Positions 1 through 11,592 of a stretch of 64,000 nt of DNA are shown piece after piece. The position numbers and the translations under genes were made by a program. The DNA is taken from positions 52,925,947 to 52,989,946 of the forward strand of contig NC_081552.1 of NCBI RefSeq assembly GCF_963082655.1, read 5' to 3'. This DNA is from Stomoxys calcitrans. Taxonomy: Eukaryota; Arthropoda; Insecta; Diptera; Muscidae. Each line of letters starts with the position of its first letter. Position 1 is the stretch's first letter. The notes under the pieces were generated by a model. That model had not been told where the DNA came from. It was given only the letters and a program-made list of their open reading frames with translations, and made no database searches.

Positions 1-1108
1 CTTGTTAGGTGCTCTAGAAACTAAAAAGTAACCTCGAAAAAGAAAATTCTAAGTTAGGTTACTTTATTAGTTTTTAGAGCGCACAAGAAGCCGATTACTG
101 GCTTAGGTGTATGTCCATAGTGGCATGGGGCAGATTAATATCTGCACCCTTTTTTCAACCTTACCTAACATAACCTAAGTTAGGAATTCCGTGCTACTTA
201 CAAAATCCTTAATTGTTTTCCACACCACTCCCCTAAGTTGGTTCAGGCCTGATATTGTGTCTGTTGGACACGAAAGCCGGGTAATGACATAGGAAATGTT
301 CCAACGTCTCATCATCTTCCCCACATGCTATCACTTGCCGCACCGATTTTGCATAAGTGAGTTCGTATTCCTATGTGCCCGTTAGGATACCAAAAGCTAT
401 ACTGACCTGCTTCTTACTTCCTTTTAGTAATAGCCTCGTCCTCTCACTATCCGGATCACCCCCGCTGTTCCACAGTGTTCGTCGCCCACGCCCTTAAATC
501 GGACTGCGTCGACCCGAAAGGCTTCGGGTTAACCAACTTTATTGACGACAATTCTCTGACCTTCACCACCATATCGTCTGCTCTTACACCTTTATTGCCC
601 GGCACCCGAACGATGCGTATTGTGCCATCCTCAGAGAAGGCGATAATCCATTTCTTATGGTTGTATGGTCCTTATGTTGCACTTTTTCTCCATAGCAGTC
701 CACCAAACTACTGAGGCGTAAGTAAGTATTGGTCTAATCACGCTCCTGTAGAGCCAGTGGACTATCCTCGGATTCAGGCCCCATTTCGAACCTACGGCCC
801 ATCTACATAGTGCCCAACATCCAATTAAGTTTCCTATCCAAGGTCATCCCTAAGTATTTGATCTTGTCAGATATCGAAATCGTTTAATTGGTGAAACGTG
901 GTGGGTCCAATTAGCCCACTTTCGTCTTTCTCGTGAACAGGCATATTTCAGTCTTCTCTGGGTTAACATTGAGACCCCTGGCTATAGCCCCGTCAAATGC
1001 CATATGCAAGACCTTTTCGGTCCTTCTGCATAGCTGTTTCAAATCCTTATCCCTAAGAAGTATTATAACATTGTCTGCATAGCAGATCAACTGAATTTAG
1101 TTTTTATA
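1..1108 (-). mobile_element. LOA-like non-LTR retrotransposon, 5'-truncated, 3' half with RT end and RNase H
   Basis: Read on the minus strand this is a decayed reverse transcriptase/RNase H ORF. Near 1,085-1,105 it starts in RT motif C (ICYADNVIILL, where YADD would be expected). It continues through an NPEKTEICLF-like stretch, an IKYLGMTLDRKLNW thumb motif, and an RNase H tail with VPGNKGVRADDM near 560-610. The C-terminal Cys/His region (DETLEHFLCH-type) lies around 290-345. Stops and frame changes show it is dead. The 3' UTR (positions 1-58) is separated from the coding end by a short second insertion at 59-174. RNase H plus this C-terminal motif fit the LOA/I group of non-LTR elements; the exact clade is inference. 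Confidence 0.7.
59..174 (+). mobile_element. 116-bp 5'-truncated LOA-like 3' UTR insertion
   Basis: This is only the 3' UTR and tail of the same LOA-like family, in plus orientation, ending in a CCTAA-like tail. It is flanked by a perfect 10-bp direct repeat, CTAAGTTAGG at 49-58 and 175-184, which reads as a target-site duplication. The target was the 3' end of the minus-strand LOA copy around it. Confidence 0.65.
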
Positions 1109-1110
1109 CA

Positions 1111-1365
1111 ATTTTAGCAGAATCCATGGTGGTGGGTTCCCAAGATTCGGCCCGACCGAACTTAGCACGCTTTTACTTGTTCTTGATATTTTATGCAAAA
1201 TAAAATATAAACCGATCTCAAGATTTTACTTCTTGAGACCTTACAAGCCGCAATATTTGTCCGATTTGGCTGAAATGCATGCGGTGTTCTGTTACGACTT
1301 CCAATAACTGTGCCAAATACGGTCCAAATCAGTCTATAACCTGATAGACTGTTTAAGATCGCGTT
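1111..1365 (+). mobile_element. Family A (DINE-1-like) fragments
   Basis: The stretch 1,111-1,185 joins a start-like TTTTTATAC directly to a normal 3' end (ATGGTGGTGGG, TTCGGCCCGACCGAA, GCACGCTTTTACTTG), giving a miniature of about 75 bp. It is followed by about 150 bp of an internal family A unit (ACCGATCTCAAGATTTTACTTC and onward). There is no coding capacity. Confidence 0.55.
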
Positions 1366-1379
1366 TTAGAAAAAACGTT

Positions 1380-1872
1380 GTAGCTTATCTACTTCGTCGA
1401 AATGTAAATGGCCACACCCTTGCGCCGCATATGATTGGATTGCTCGCACACAGCTTGAAACACGTTCCACTTCTAAGCCAAGGATACCTTATCTTTATTC
1501 ATAAAAAAACTAATTTGTTCACCTTTAAAAACCAATTTTTCTTGTTCGGATAATCTGCCTTCTTTCCGAAATACAATTATTTTGGACTTTGCCATGTTGA
1601 CCTTTAAATTCCATTTAGAACAATACTTTTCTAAATTCGTTATCATAATTTGAAGTATCTTTTTATACTCAGGCTAAATAACGATATCGTCGGCGTATAG
1701 CAATAATCCTATATTCAAGCCCTCCATTCCAGGTCACCTTTTAACAAATCATTGAGGTCATTTAGATATAAAGCAAATAGTAGCGGGGATAACAGACAGC
1801 CCTGTTTCACGCCCGATAATGTATCAAAATATTCAGATATTTCTTCGCCAGTCCACACTGCTGATTTTGTGT
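1380..1872 (-). mobile_element. Non-LTR reverse transcriptase fragment (Jockey/CR1-like), pseudogene
   Basis: The minus strand encodes RT motif B (SGVKQGCLLSPLLFALYLND), then LLLYADDIVI at about 1,680-1,705 (motif C, two catalytic Asp retained). Next come a LEKYCSKWNLKVNMAKSKII-type stretch and a thumb ending near FFKGE. A stop interrupts it after motif B. It starts exactly where family A copy 1,873 begins, so that copy cut it. The EN and finger parts of the RT are missing. GVKQGCLLSPLLF followed by NLKVN.AKSKI is typical of Jockey/CR1-group elements. Confidence 0.7.
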
Positions 1873-2608
1873 TTTTATACCCTCTGCCACAGGACGGGGG
1901 CATACTAATTTCGTCATTCTGTTTGTAACTCCTCGAAATATTAGTCTAAGACCTCCATAAAGTACATATTGATCGTCATGTCATGTCCGTCCGTCTGTCT
2001 GTTGAAAGCACGCCTTCGAAGGAATAAAGCTAGCCGATTGAAATTGTGCACAAATACTTCTTATTAGTGTAGGTCGGTTGAGATTGTAAAAGGGTCGTAT
2101 CGGTTCATGTTTTGATATAGCTGCCATATAAACCGATCTTGGATCTTGACTTCTTAAGCCATTAGAGGGCGCAATTCTTATCCAATTTGGCTGAAATTTT
2201 ATGTGAGCTGTTTGGTTATGGCTTCCAACAGCTGTGCTTAGTATAGTTGAAATCGGCCCGTAACCTGATATTGCTGCTTTATATGCCGATCTGGGATCTT
2301 GACTTGTTGAGCCACTAGACGGCGCAATTCTTATCCGATTTGGCTGAAATTTCGCACATATCGTTTTGGTATGACTTCCAACAATTGTGCTTGGTATAGT
2401 TGAAATCGGTTCATAACCCGATATATCTGCAATTTAAACCGATCTGGGGTCTCGATTTCTTGAGCCTCTAGAGGGCGCAATTATTATCCGAGTTGGCTGA
2501 AATTTTGCATGACGTGTTTTGTTATGACTTCCAACTACTGTGCCAAGTATGGTTAAAATTGGTCCATAACCTGATATAGCTGCCATATAAACCGATCTTG
2601 CACGTTTT
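1873..2608 (+). mobile_element. Family A element, 3' end lost or abutting next copy
   Basis: It begins TTTTTATACCCTCTGCCACAGG, the family's 5' hairpin, and has the STATIC landmarks CATAAAGTA, GATCGTCATGTCATGTCCGTCC and CTGTCGAAAGCACG-like sequence. The body holds four tandem units: the landmark ctgccatata recurs at 2,122, 2,275, 2,428 and 2,581, i.e. exactly every 153 bp. The next family A element starts immediately at 2,609, so the two sit head-to-tail. Confidence 0.8.
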
Positions 2609-3785
2609 TATACCCTCCACCATAAGATGGGGGGTATACTAATATCGTCATTCTGTTTGTAACTACTCGAAATATTCGTCTGAGACCCCATAAAGTATAT
2701 ATATTTTTGATCGTCGCGACATTTTATGTCGATCTAGCCATGTCCGTCCGTCCGTCTGTCCATCTGTCTGTCTGTCGAAAGGACGCTAACTTCCGAAGGA
2801 GTAAAGCCGCTTGAAATTTTGCACAAATACTTCTTATTAGTGTAGGTCGGTTGGTATTGTAAATGGGCCATATCGGTCCATGTTTTGATATAGCTGCCAC
2901 ATAAACCGATCTTAGGTCTTGACTTCTTGAGCCTCTAGAGTGCGCAATTCTTATTCGATTGGAATAAAATTTTGCACGACGTGTTTTGTTATGATATCCA
3001 ACAACTGTGCCAAGTATGGTTCAAATCGGTCCATAACCTGATATAGCTGCCATATAAACCGATCTTGGATCTTGACTTCTTGAGCCTCTAGAGTGCGCAA
3101 TTCTTATCCGATTGGGATGAAATGTTACACGACGTGTTTTGTTATAATATCCAACAACTGTGCTAAGTATGGTTTAAATCGGTCCATAACCTGATATAGC
3201 TGCCATATAAACCGATCTTCGGTCTTGACTTCTTGAGCCTCTAGAGGGCGCAATTCTTATCCGATTTGAATGAATTTTGGCACGACGTGTTTTGTTATGA
3301 TATCCAACAACTGTGCCAAGTATAGTTTAAATCGGTTCATAACCTGATATAGCTGTCATATAAACCGATCTGGGATCTTGACTTCTTGAGCCTCTAGAGG
3401 TCGCAATTATTATCCGATTTGCCTGAAATTTTGTACGACGCATTCTCTCATGACCATCAACATACGTGTTTATTATGGTCCAAATCGGTCTATAGCCCAA
3501 TACAGCTCCCATATAAATTGATCTCTCTATTTTACTTCTTGAGCCCCCAAAGGGCGCAATTCTTATTCGAATTGGCTGAAATTTTACACAGGCCTCCAAC
3601 ATATAATTTAATTGTGGTCCAAACCGGACCATATCTTGATATCGCTCTAATAGCAGAGCTAATCTTTTCTTATATCCCGTTGTGCCTAAGAAGAGATGCC
3701 GGGAAAAAAAAACTCGACAAATGCGATCCATGGTGGAGGGTATATAAGATTCGGCCCGGCCGAACTTAGCACGCTTTTACTTGTT
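2609..3785 (+). mobile_element. Family A element, full length
   Basis: This is a complete copy from TTTTTATACCCTCCACCATAAG to TTCGGCCCGGCCGAAC and GCACGCTTTTACTTG. The landmark tgccatata (or variant) sits at 2,895, 3,048, 3,201, 3,354 and 3,507, exactly 153 bp apart each time. The 5' block (start to GTCGAAAGGACGC) resembles DINE-1/INE-1 of Drosophila, including CATAAAGTATATATATT and the GTCCGTC run. The short ORFs on both strands are by-products of a period divisible by three. Confidence 0.85.
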
Positions 3786-4230
3786 TAATTTATTTTCTCA
3801 AAAATGTTGTTAAAACTAGTTGTATGTATATCTTTTCCATACAATGACTTGAGAACGGATTCGGCTTCTTCACACACATTAGATAATTACGACTGTCCCA
3901 GGTGAACCATTTGCCATTGATCTTCATTCGGTCCTCTCTAACAATAATTTTAAACTATTTGGACTTGGTTTAAAAGTTCTTTTATGACCATTAACATGGC
4001 TAGTTTGTTCCTCTGTCTTCTTGGATTTAGAACCGGTCTATCGAAATAGATGTACCTGCTAAATTTCTTGTATATCGGAGCACTTCCATTGCATTATTCT
4101 CATTTACAAAATCGGCTATAACGGTTTGTGTACCATTTCGCTCAAAACTGTGTGGGCTGATGTGATTGTAGGCGAGATATTAAATCTTTCCGTACTCTGC
4201 AGGACATAGGACCTGTCCTAAACTGGCGAA
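3786..4230 (-). pseudogene. Decayed ORF1-like remnant of a non-LTR element
   Basis: Minus-strand frames give pieces such as ENNAMEVLRYTRNLAGTSIS, then INGKWFTWDSRNYLMC and FSSHCMEKIYIQL. These resemble the RRM/C-terminal part of L1-type ORF1 proteins found in some insect non-LTR elements. Frameshifts and stops are frequent. It may belong to the same dead element as the RT piece at 1,380-1,872, with family A copies lying between them. Assignment is from motif feel only. Confidence 0.35.
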
Positions 4231-4249
4231 TTTACCGGTTTTTTATGAC

Positions 4250-4570
4250 CTATGACTAGTCCCCGGACTATTCATATGATCGGCGATTTTAACATGAACA
4301 TGGCGCCGGAAGTGGTCAATAATTTTGGACTGGTCCCTTTACCGATTTGAAATATTGGTCATTTCACCGGCTAAAAAAAAATCGGTCATTTGACTGGTTT
4401 GAAATATCGGTCACTTCACCGGTTTGAAAAAGTCGGTCATTTCACTGGTTCGAAAAATGAGTCATTGTCCCTGCTAAAAAAAACCAACCACTTCACCGGT
4501 TTCAAAAATCAGTCATTTCACTGGGTTAAAAATATCGGTCATTTTTCCGGTTTAGACGAACACATCATAT
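4250..4570. repeat. Degenerate ~28-bp minisatellite (TCGGTCATTTCACCGGTTTGAAAA type)
   Basis: About eight to ten imperfect copies of a unit like cggtcatttcaccggtttgaaa follow one another. The 67-aa ORF here is just this repeat translated. A faint relative (ccggttttttcaccggttttttcacc) occurs near 11,962-11,990. Confidence 0.7.
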
Positions 4571-4712
4571 CACCTGATCAAATATTATTTTAAAGTTGAA
4601 AACGCCTTATCTTATAATTTTTGATATTTGTTTATTAAATTAAATTAAAAATGAAGTAATTCATAGAAAAGGCAAAATAACTTACAATTCATTAAAAAAG
4701 AAAATAATTCAG

Positions 4713-6036
4713 TTAAAAGGCGTGAAGTTCAGCCGGGTCGAATTTTGGATACCCACCACCTCGGGTATATATGTAAACCACCTTTCATCAAAATCCAGTG
4801 AATATTGCATACCTTACGTGCCTAATGTTTCGATTTGGACCAAATACTAATAAGTACAAGTCATTGTTCAATTGTGTATAACAAAATATTGGTCTTTTTA
4901 GTAGCTATATCCAAAAATAAACCAATCTGAACCATATACGACACGGACGTCGAAAAGCCTAACATATGTGACTGTGTCAAATTTAAGTGAAATCGGATTA
5001 TAAATGCGTCTTTTATGGGGCCAAGACTTTAAATCGAGATATTGGTCTATATGGCAGCTATATCCAAATCTGGACCGATTTGGGCCAAGTTGCAGAAAAA
5101 TGCCGAAGGGCTAACACAACTAACTGTCACAAATTTCGACGAAATTGGATAATAAATGCGTCTTTTATGGCGCCAAAACCTTAAATCGAGAGATCGGTCT
5201 ATATGGCAGCTATATTCAAATTTGGACCGATATTGGCCAAATTGAAGAAGGACGTCAAAGAGCCTAACACAACTCACTGTCTCAAATTTCAGCAAAATTG
5301 GATAATAAATGTGGCTTTTATGGGCCAAAGACCCTAAGTCGGAGAATCGGTCTATTTGGCAGCTATATCCAAATCTTTACCGATCTATGCCATATTACAG
5401 AAGTATGTCAAGGGGTTTAACTTAACTCACTGTCCCAAATTTCGGCGACATCGGACAATAAATGCGCCTTTTATGGGCCCAAATTGACAAAGGATATCGA
5501 TGGGCCTAACACAACTCACTGTCCCAAATTTCCGCAAAATCGGAACCCAAATGTGGCTTTTATGGGTCTAGGATCCTAAATCGGAGAATCGGTCTATATG
5601 GCAGCTATATCCAAATCTGGAACGATCTAGGCCAAATTGACGAAGGATGTCGAAGGGCCTAACACAACTCACTGTCCCAAATTTCAGCAAAATCGGATAA
5701 AAAATGTGCCTTTTATGGGCCTAAGACCCTAAATCGGCGGATCGGTCTGTATGGGGACTATATAAAGATATAGTCCGATATAGCCCATCTTCGAACTTAA
5801 CCTGCTAATGGACAAAAAAAGAATCTGTGCAAACTTTTAGCTCAATATCTCTATTTTTAAAGACTGTAGCGTGATTTCAATAGTCAGACGGAAAGACGGA
5901 CGGACATGTCTAGATCGTCTTCGATTTTTATGGTGATCAAGAATATATATACTTTATAGGATCGGAAACGGATATATCGATGTGTTGCAAACGGAATGAC
6001 AAAATGAATACACCGCCATCCTTCGGTGGTGGGTTT
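4713..6036 (-). mobile_element. Family B (DINE-1-like) element
   Basis: In minus orientation: the 3' end (AAGGCGTGAAGTTCAGCCGGG) lies at the left, then GGATACCCACCACCTCGGG. The 5' end (GACAAAATGAATACACCGCC ... GGTGGTGGG) is at the right. The landmark tggcagctata occurs at 5,052, 5,204, 5,357 and 5,599, and a diverged copy at 5,752. Spacing is 152-153 bp except for one interval with a truncated unit (242 = 153 + 89). No protein is encoded. Confidence 0.8.
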
Positions 6037-6265
6037 AAAAAAGCTAATATTTTATAACATAAAATATTTTTTTTTTTATTTTAAAGTATTTTTTTCATAA
6101 AATGGATTTTGATTAGTTTAATGGTTTTTGATGAAATGATTAAATAAATGTTCGAGATCAAAACACAGACTGAAATAATTTCTCTAATTGAAAATATTAA
6201 ACTTCTCTGCGCACAAGTAACGGTTTATGTTGTTGTTTTATGTTGGTATGTTTTTTTGTTTTGTA
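6037..6265. repeat. AT-rich stretch with a diverged repeat shared with 11,770-11,900
   Basis: The segment with acacagactgaaataattt and cttctctgcgcacaagtaac recurs in diverged form at 11,785-11,865. I see no gene in it. Confidence 0.4.
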
Positions 6266-8652
6266 AAAAAATACACCAACATTTGTGTTTGTTTGTAGGT
6301 TTGTTTGTATGTTTGTGTGTTCCTTATAGACTCAGAAACGGCTGAACCGATTTTCTTGAAATTTTCACAGATGGTGCATAATGACCCCGTGGTGAAAATA
6401 GGGTACTACATTTTTTGATATTTTCAGAAACGCCAGATGTCGAAGATGGGTGGTGCGATTTAAGCGAAATTTTGTGCGCTCTCATATAGTACCCTAAAAA
6501 TAAAAATTTGGTATCCAAATTTTGGATGGGATACCTAGGGGGGTTGCCCCACCCTAAAACCTACCAAACATATATTTACACCAATCACGACAATATGGAA
6601 CTCAAATGAAAGGTAATTAGGAGAAGAAAACGTATCTGATATCCAATTGTCGGACCAAGTGTTAGGGGGACCACCCCAAGCCCCAAAACACCCCTAAATC
6701 GGACATATTTACCGACCATGGCAATATGGGACTCAAATGAAAGGTATTTGCGAGTAGAATACGAATCTGATATCCAAATGTGGGACCATGTTTCCTAAAA
6801 CACCCCCAAACTGGACTTATTTACTGACCATGTGAATTTGGGGCTTGAATAAAAGGTATTTGAGTGTAGAATTAGAATCTGATATCCAAATATGGGACCA
6901 AGTGTTTGGGGGGCCGCCTCTCACCAAAAACATCCCCCAAAGGGGACAAATTTACAACCATAGCAATATGGCGCTCAAATGAAAGGTCTTTCGGCGTAAA
7001 GCACGAATTTGATAACAATGTTCGGGAAAAGTGTCTATAGTAAGTATTTGCTGACTATTGCAGTATAAGGCTCAAATAAGAGGGATTTTCGGGTATAATA
7101 CGAATCCGATATATATTTTCAAGGCTAACTCACAGAGTAGACGCCCATCCCCCAAAACACCCCCCAAGCTGGTCATGTTTGCCGACTATGGAAATTTGGG
7201 GCTCAAATTAAAGGCATTTAGAAGTAGACCACGTATCTGATATCAACACTAGGGACCAACTATTTAGGGAACGTGAAATAACCATAACAACCTCCAAATA
7301 GGACGTATTTACTCACCCAGACAATTTGGTGAGTAAAGAGAATGGAACTAAATATTTTTAGTTTTTAGGGCCAATACCCCAAACCGGACATATTTGCTAG
7401 CTTTTGCAATAAGGAGTTTAAATGAGATTAGAAAACGATTTTGATATCAATTTTTGAGACCAATGGCAATACGTTTCAAATAAATGATATATAGATATAT
7501 GAGAATAGACCACGTTGCTGATAAATTTTCAGGGCTTAATGTTGGGGGACCATCTTGGATAATGTTGGAGGCCACCGTAGCGCAGAGGTTAGCATATCCG
7601 CCTATGACGCTGAACGCCTGGGTTCGAATCCTGGCGAGACCATCAGAAAAAATTTTCAACGGTGATTTTCTCCACCCTATGCTGGCATCATTTATGAGGT
7701 ACTATGCCATGTAAACTTCTTTCCCAAGAGGTGTCGCACTGCGGCACGCCGTTTGTACTCGGCTATAAAAAGGAGGCCCCTTATCATTGAGTTTAAAAAC
7801 TTAAATCGGACTCCACTCATTGATATGTGAGAAGTTTGCCCCTGTTCCTTAGTGGAATGTTGATGGGCAAAATTTGCATTTGCGATGTGGGGGGGCCACC
7901 CCAATCCCCAAAACACCCCTAAATCGGGAATATTTACCTACCATGTCAATGTGGAGCTTAAATACAAGTTTTTGGAGGGTAGAGCAAGAATTGATACCCA
8001 TTTTCGGGACCAAATCGCTGGGGGTCTACCCCTTTCCCAAAATACCCCACAAACAGCAATTTTTTACTGACCATCGCAATATGGGGCTCAAATAATAGTA
8101 TATAGGACCATGTATTAAGAGCATCACCCCTTCTCCAAAACACCCCCCAAAGGGTAAACATTTTTCGACCATGCCAATATGTGGCTCAAATGAAAGGTAT
8201 TTGAGATTAGAAAACAAATTTGATAACCAATTTCGGGGCCATGTGTTTGGGGGACGCCTCATCGTGTAAACTCCCCTTAAACCAATGGCAATATGGGGTT
8301 TAAATAAATGGTATTTGAGAGAATAGCACTATGCTAATATTTGTCAGGGCCAAGTATCTGGGGGACCACCTCACCCCCTAAATCAGATATCATGAGAATA
8401 TCGGGCTGAAATAAAGTATTTTAAGAATGGAGTACACCTTACATCCAAACTTAAATTCGTAGACCAATAAAGATCATATGGCATTGTGATAAAGGCACTT
8501 ATATTGTTAAACTGTTAGTCAAGCGATATACTATTTTCGTAGCATGGTATTTCACTAAAAGCTCTTTAATTGTCGAAAAAAATATTCCAATTAAAATTTT
8601 GTTCCATAAAAAGTAAAAGTAGGCGCAGCGGAACGGGCCCGGGTCAGCTAGT
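6266..8652 (+). mobile_element. Family C (Helitron/Lep1-like) element carrying a SINE
   Basis: The 5' side has TTCCTTATAGACTCAG then AACGGCTGAACCGATTTTC. The body is a series of degenerate 110-135 bp units, each with aatatgg(g)(g/a)ctcaaatgaaagg, gatatcca and a C/G-rich stretch like ccccaaaacacccc. The 3' end is GGCGCAGCGGAACGGGCCC followed by GGGTCAGCTAGT. A terminal CTAG before T is the CTRR end expected of Helitrons, and the layout resembles Lep1-type elements. The family assignment is inference. A SINE interrupts the body at 7,568-7,884. Positions 6,300-8,110 are duplicated in inverse orientation at 14,110-16,110. Confidence 0.65.
7568..7884 (+). mobile_element. tRNA-derived SINE inside family C
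   Basis: The head is tRNA-like, with an A-box-like GTAGCGCAGAGGTTAGCAT and a B box GGTTCGAATCC at about 7,620-7,632. It continues into a tRNA-unrelated body containing GGTGTCGCACTGCGGCACGCC and ATAAAAAGGAGGCCCCTT, and ends near AAATTTGCATTTG. Six further copies or pieces occur in the window. It is not a functional tRNA gene: no intact acceptor stem is present. Confidence 0.8.
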
Positions 8653-10795
8653 AGGCTATATGATTTTTTGATATCCCAAAAGTACTACCCAAAAATAAAA
8701 GTGGACCGATCGGAACAATATGGGATTCAAATGAAAGGTATTCAAGAGTAGAGTACGAATTTCATAATAAAAGTTGAGTCCAAGTAACTGGGGGGCCGCC
8801 CAGCCCCAAAACCCCTTCAAATAGGTTTATTTGACGATCATGACAATATGGGACTCAAATGAAAGGTATTCGAGAGTAGATTACGAATATGGTCATGAAG
8901 TAGGAATAGGCGTAATAATTTGTTGATAATGAAAGGGCGCGAACCCTCCCCCGTTACCCCAAAACACCACCCAAAATTAAAGGAGGACCGATAAAGACAA
9001 TATGGGTATCAAATGAAAAGTATGTGGGGGTAGATAACGAATCTGGCATACAAATTCATGTCGAAGTATAGGAGGTCACACCACCCCCACAAAAACGCTT
9101 AAAATGGGCACATTAGCCAATCACGGATATACGGGACTCGGTTTGTTTGTTCCGTATAGACTGAAAAACGGCAGACCCGATTTTCTCGAAATTTTCGCAT
9201 ATTGTGTAGGGTGGTCTGGAAGGAAACATAGGCTATATAATTTTTCGATATCGGACGGGGGACGGACCTCCCCCTTGTGCCAAAAATACAACCCAAAATC
9301 AAAAGTGGACCAATCGAGATAATATATGTATCAAATGAAAGGTATTGGAGAGTAAATACGAATATGGTATTAAAATTTCAGTCTAAGTACCCATCGGGCC
9401 GCCCGAACCCCAAAACTCCCCCCAAACAGATATATTGGACGTTCGTTTCAATATGGGGCTCAAATGAAAGGTATTCAGGAGTAGATTTCGAATCTGCCAA
9501 AGAAAATCAGATCGAAGTATTGGGGGTCACGCCACGCCTCAAAAACGCCATTAGACCCAATATGACTATATGATACTTGGCTGAACCGATTCTCTTAAAA
9601 TTTTCATAGATTCTGTACGTTTGTCTGGAAGGAAACATAGCCTATATAAATTTAGATATCAGGTGGGGGAGGACCCTCCCCCTTACCCCAAAAACGCCAC
9701 CCATATCCGAAAGTGGTCCGATGGGCACATCAAGGGTATCAAATGAAAGGTATAGGAGACCAGAAAACGAACATGGTATTAAAATTTGGGTCCAAGTTCC
9801 CAACGGTCCCCCCAACACCAAAACTCCTCTAAACAGATATATTCGAAGTTCATATCAATATGACACTCAAATGAAAAATATAAGGCAGTAGATTACAAAT
9901 ATGGCATAAAACATTAGGTCCAAGTAATGGGAGGTCGCCCACCCCCAAATACCCCCAAATGGGCATATTAGCCATGGTCGGCTGAAAGTTGAAAGTTATT
10001 TGGGAGTAGACTACGAATATGATATTAAAATTTGCGTTCAAGTCTAGGTGGTGCTTTTCCTCCTAAAGATTGGGTTTTTGACCCATTATGACAATATGGG
10101 ACTCAAATGAAAGGTATTTGAGAGTAGTTAACGAATTTGATATCCAATTTTGGAGCCAAGTGTTTTGGGGTACGCCCTAAAGCACCCCCAAAACTGAACT
10201 TCATTTCCGTTGGGAATAAAGAAAGAATTTGATATCTATTTTCAGTGCAAAGTGCCGGTGGCCACCCCAGCCCCAAAACACCCTCCAAACGTTTCATATT
10301 TACCGGCCATGGTAATATGGGGCTCAAATTAAAGGGATTTGGAAATCCAGCACGAATTTGATATCCATATTTGAGTCGAAATGTCTGAGGTACCATCTCT
10401 CCCTAAAAAGCACTTCTCATTACCCTAGTTTTTAAAAACACCAGGAACCGAGCAGAGGCAAACTTCTCACACATCAATGAGTGCTTTCCGATTCAAGTTA
10501 AAACTCAATGATAAGGGACCTTTTTTTATAGTCGAATCCGAACGGCGTCCCCCAGTGCGACATTTCTTTGGGGAAAATGTTTTTAATGACCATGCATGGC
10601 ATTGTACCTCGCAAATGTCGCCAACCACTGCTTTGTCCGATGTTCTCGCCAGGATTCGAACGCGTTCAGCGTCATAGGCTACAATGGCACGAACTCGATA
10701 TCCGCATTCAGGACGAAGGGTCCCCACCCTCCTAAAAAGATATTAGAGAGTTAAAGAAGGCGCAGCGGAGCGGTCCCGGTTCGGCTAGTAAAAAA
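8653..10795 (+). mobile_element. Family C composite element(s) with SINE insertion
   Basis: It consists of the same degenerate units as the neighbour, and the 5'-type motif recurs inside: GTTCCGTATAGACTG with gattttctcgaaattttcg near 9,150-9,200, and ggctgaaccgattctc near 9,580. This suggests two or three partial elements joined. It ends with GCGCAGCGGAGCGGTCCCGG and TTCGGCTAGT at 10,760-10,790. A minus-strand SINE is inserted at 10,450-10,690. Confidence 0.6.
10450..10690 (-). mobile_element. tRNA-derived SINE, minus strand
   Basis: The complement of the SINE body (CTTCTCACACATCAATGAGTG, then CCCAGTGCGACA) is followed on the right by the complement of the B box (AGGATTCGAACGCG) at about 10,650. 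Several base changes indicate age. Confidence 0.7.
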
Positions 10796-11140
10796 TAAAC
10801 AATAAATAAAATCAAGATAAAAATAAAAGTAAAGTAAAAATGAATTAATTCACTACATAGAAAAGTAAAACAATTAAGTAGTAATTCAAAGCAAAAAAAA
10901 AATATTTTCCAGTTTTTTTTAAATTGTACAATTTTTGTTTGTTTCTCTTTCGAGATGGGCTCAATTATCGGAGATTTTCTTTGCAAATGGAAAAGGAAAG
11001 CCAGAGATAGCAACACACACGAACCACTATGGGACGCGTTTCGTCTTTGGTTTGAAGACTTTTCAAGCATATTTGGTGTGATGGCTTCAAAGGTCGTGCG
11101 TTGGCATGTTGTATTTGAATCATATTAATTGCGAAAACGC
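10796..11140. other. No recognisable feature
   Basis: AT-rich sequence between the family C end and a LOA fragment. A 112-codon minus-strand ORF (10,732-11,070) is low-complexity Phe/Leu and not convincing. Confidence 0.4.
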
Positions 11141-11144
11141 CTCT

Positions 11145-11592
11145 ATCTGGATGCAGATCGTGAGACGACGAGGCTTTTACTGAAAGGAAGCAAAAATGAG
11201 GTCAGTATAGCCATTGGTATCATATAAGGGACACATAGGACTATGAGCTCACTTATGTAAAATCGGTGCGGCAAGTGATAGCATGTGTAGGGCATGCGGG
11301 GAAGATGATGAGACGTTGGAGCATTTCCTTTGTCATAGCCCGGCTTTTGCGGCCAACTGCCACCGGTACTTAGATGGTGACACAATACCAGACCGGAGCC
11401 AACTTAGGATAGTGGTATAGAAAACAAGAATTTTGTAAGTATCACGGAATTCCTAACTTAAAATTTTCTTTTTCAAGGTTACTTTAAAGTTTTTAGAGCG
11501 CACAACAAGCCGTTTACTGGCTTAGGTGTATGTCCATAGTGGCATGGGGCGGATTAACATCTCCACCCTCTTTTCAACCTAACCTAACCTAA
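11145..11592 (+). mobile_element. LOA-like element, 5'-truncated 3' end
   Basis: In the plus strand, GLLLKGSKNEVSIAIG-like coding is followed by the C-terminal motif SDSMCRACGEDDETLEHFLC at about 11,280-11,335 and then PAFAANCHRYLDGDTIPD. In-frame stops are present (for example the tag in VV*KT). The 3' UTR matches the copies at 1-178 and 61,930-62,060. The element ends in three CCTAA-type tail repeats at 11,577-11,592. Confidence 0.75.

Noticed and set aside
7570..7640. tRNA gene
   Set aside because: A- and B-box words are present, but the acceptor stem is not and the same head recurs in several copies with a shared unrelated body: it is a SINE.
10732..11070. 112-codon minus-strand ORF
   Set aside because: Low-complexity Phe/Leu-rich translation of AT-rich DNA without homology that I can recognise.
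11577..11592. CCTAACCTAACCTAA as insect telomere repeat
   Set aside because: It is the tail of a LOA-like element; the same tail ends other copies with target-site duplications, and flies lack TTAGG telomeres.
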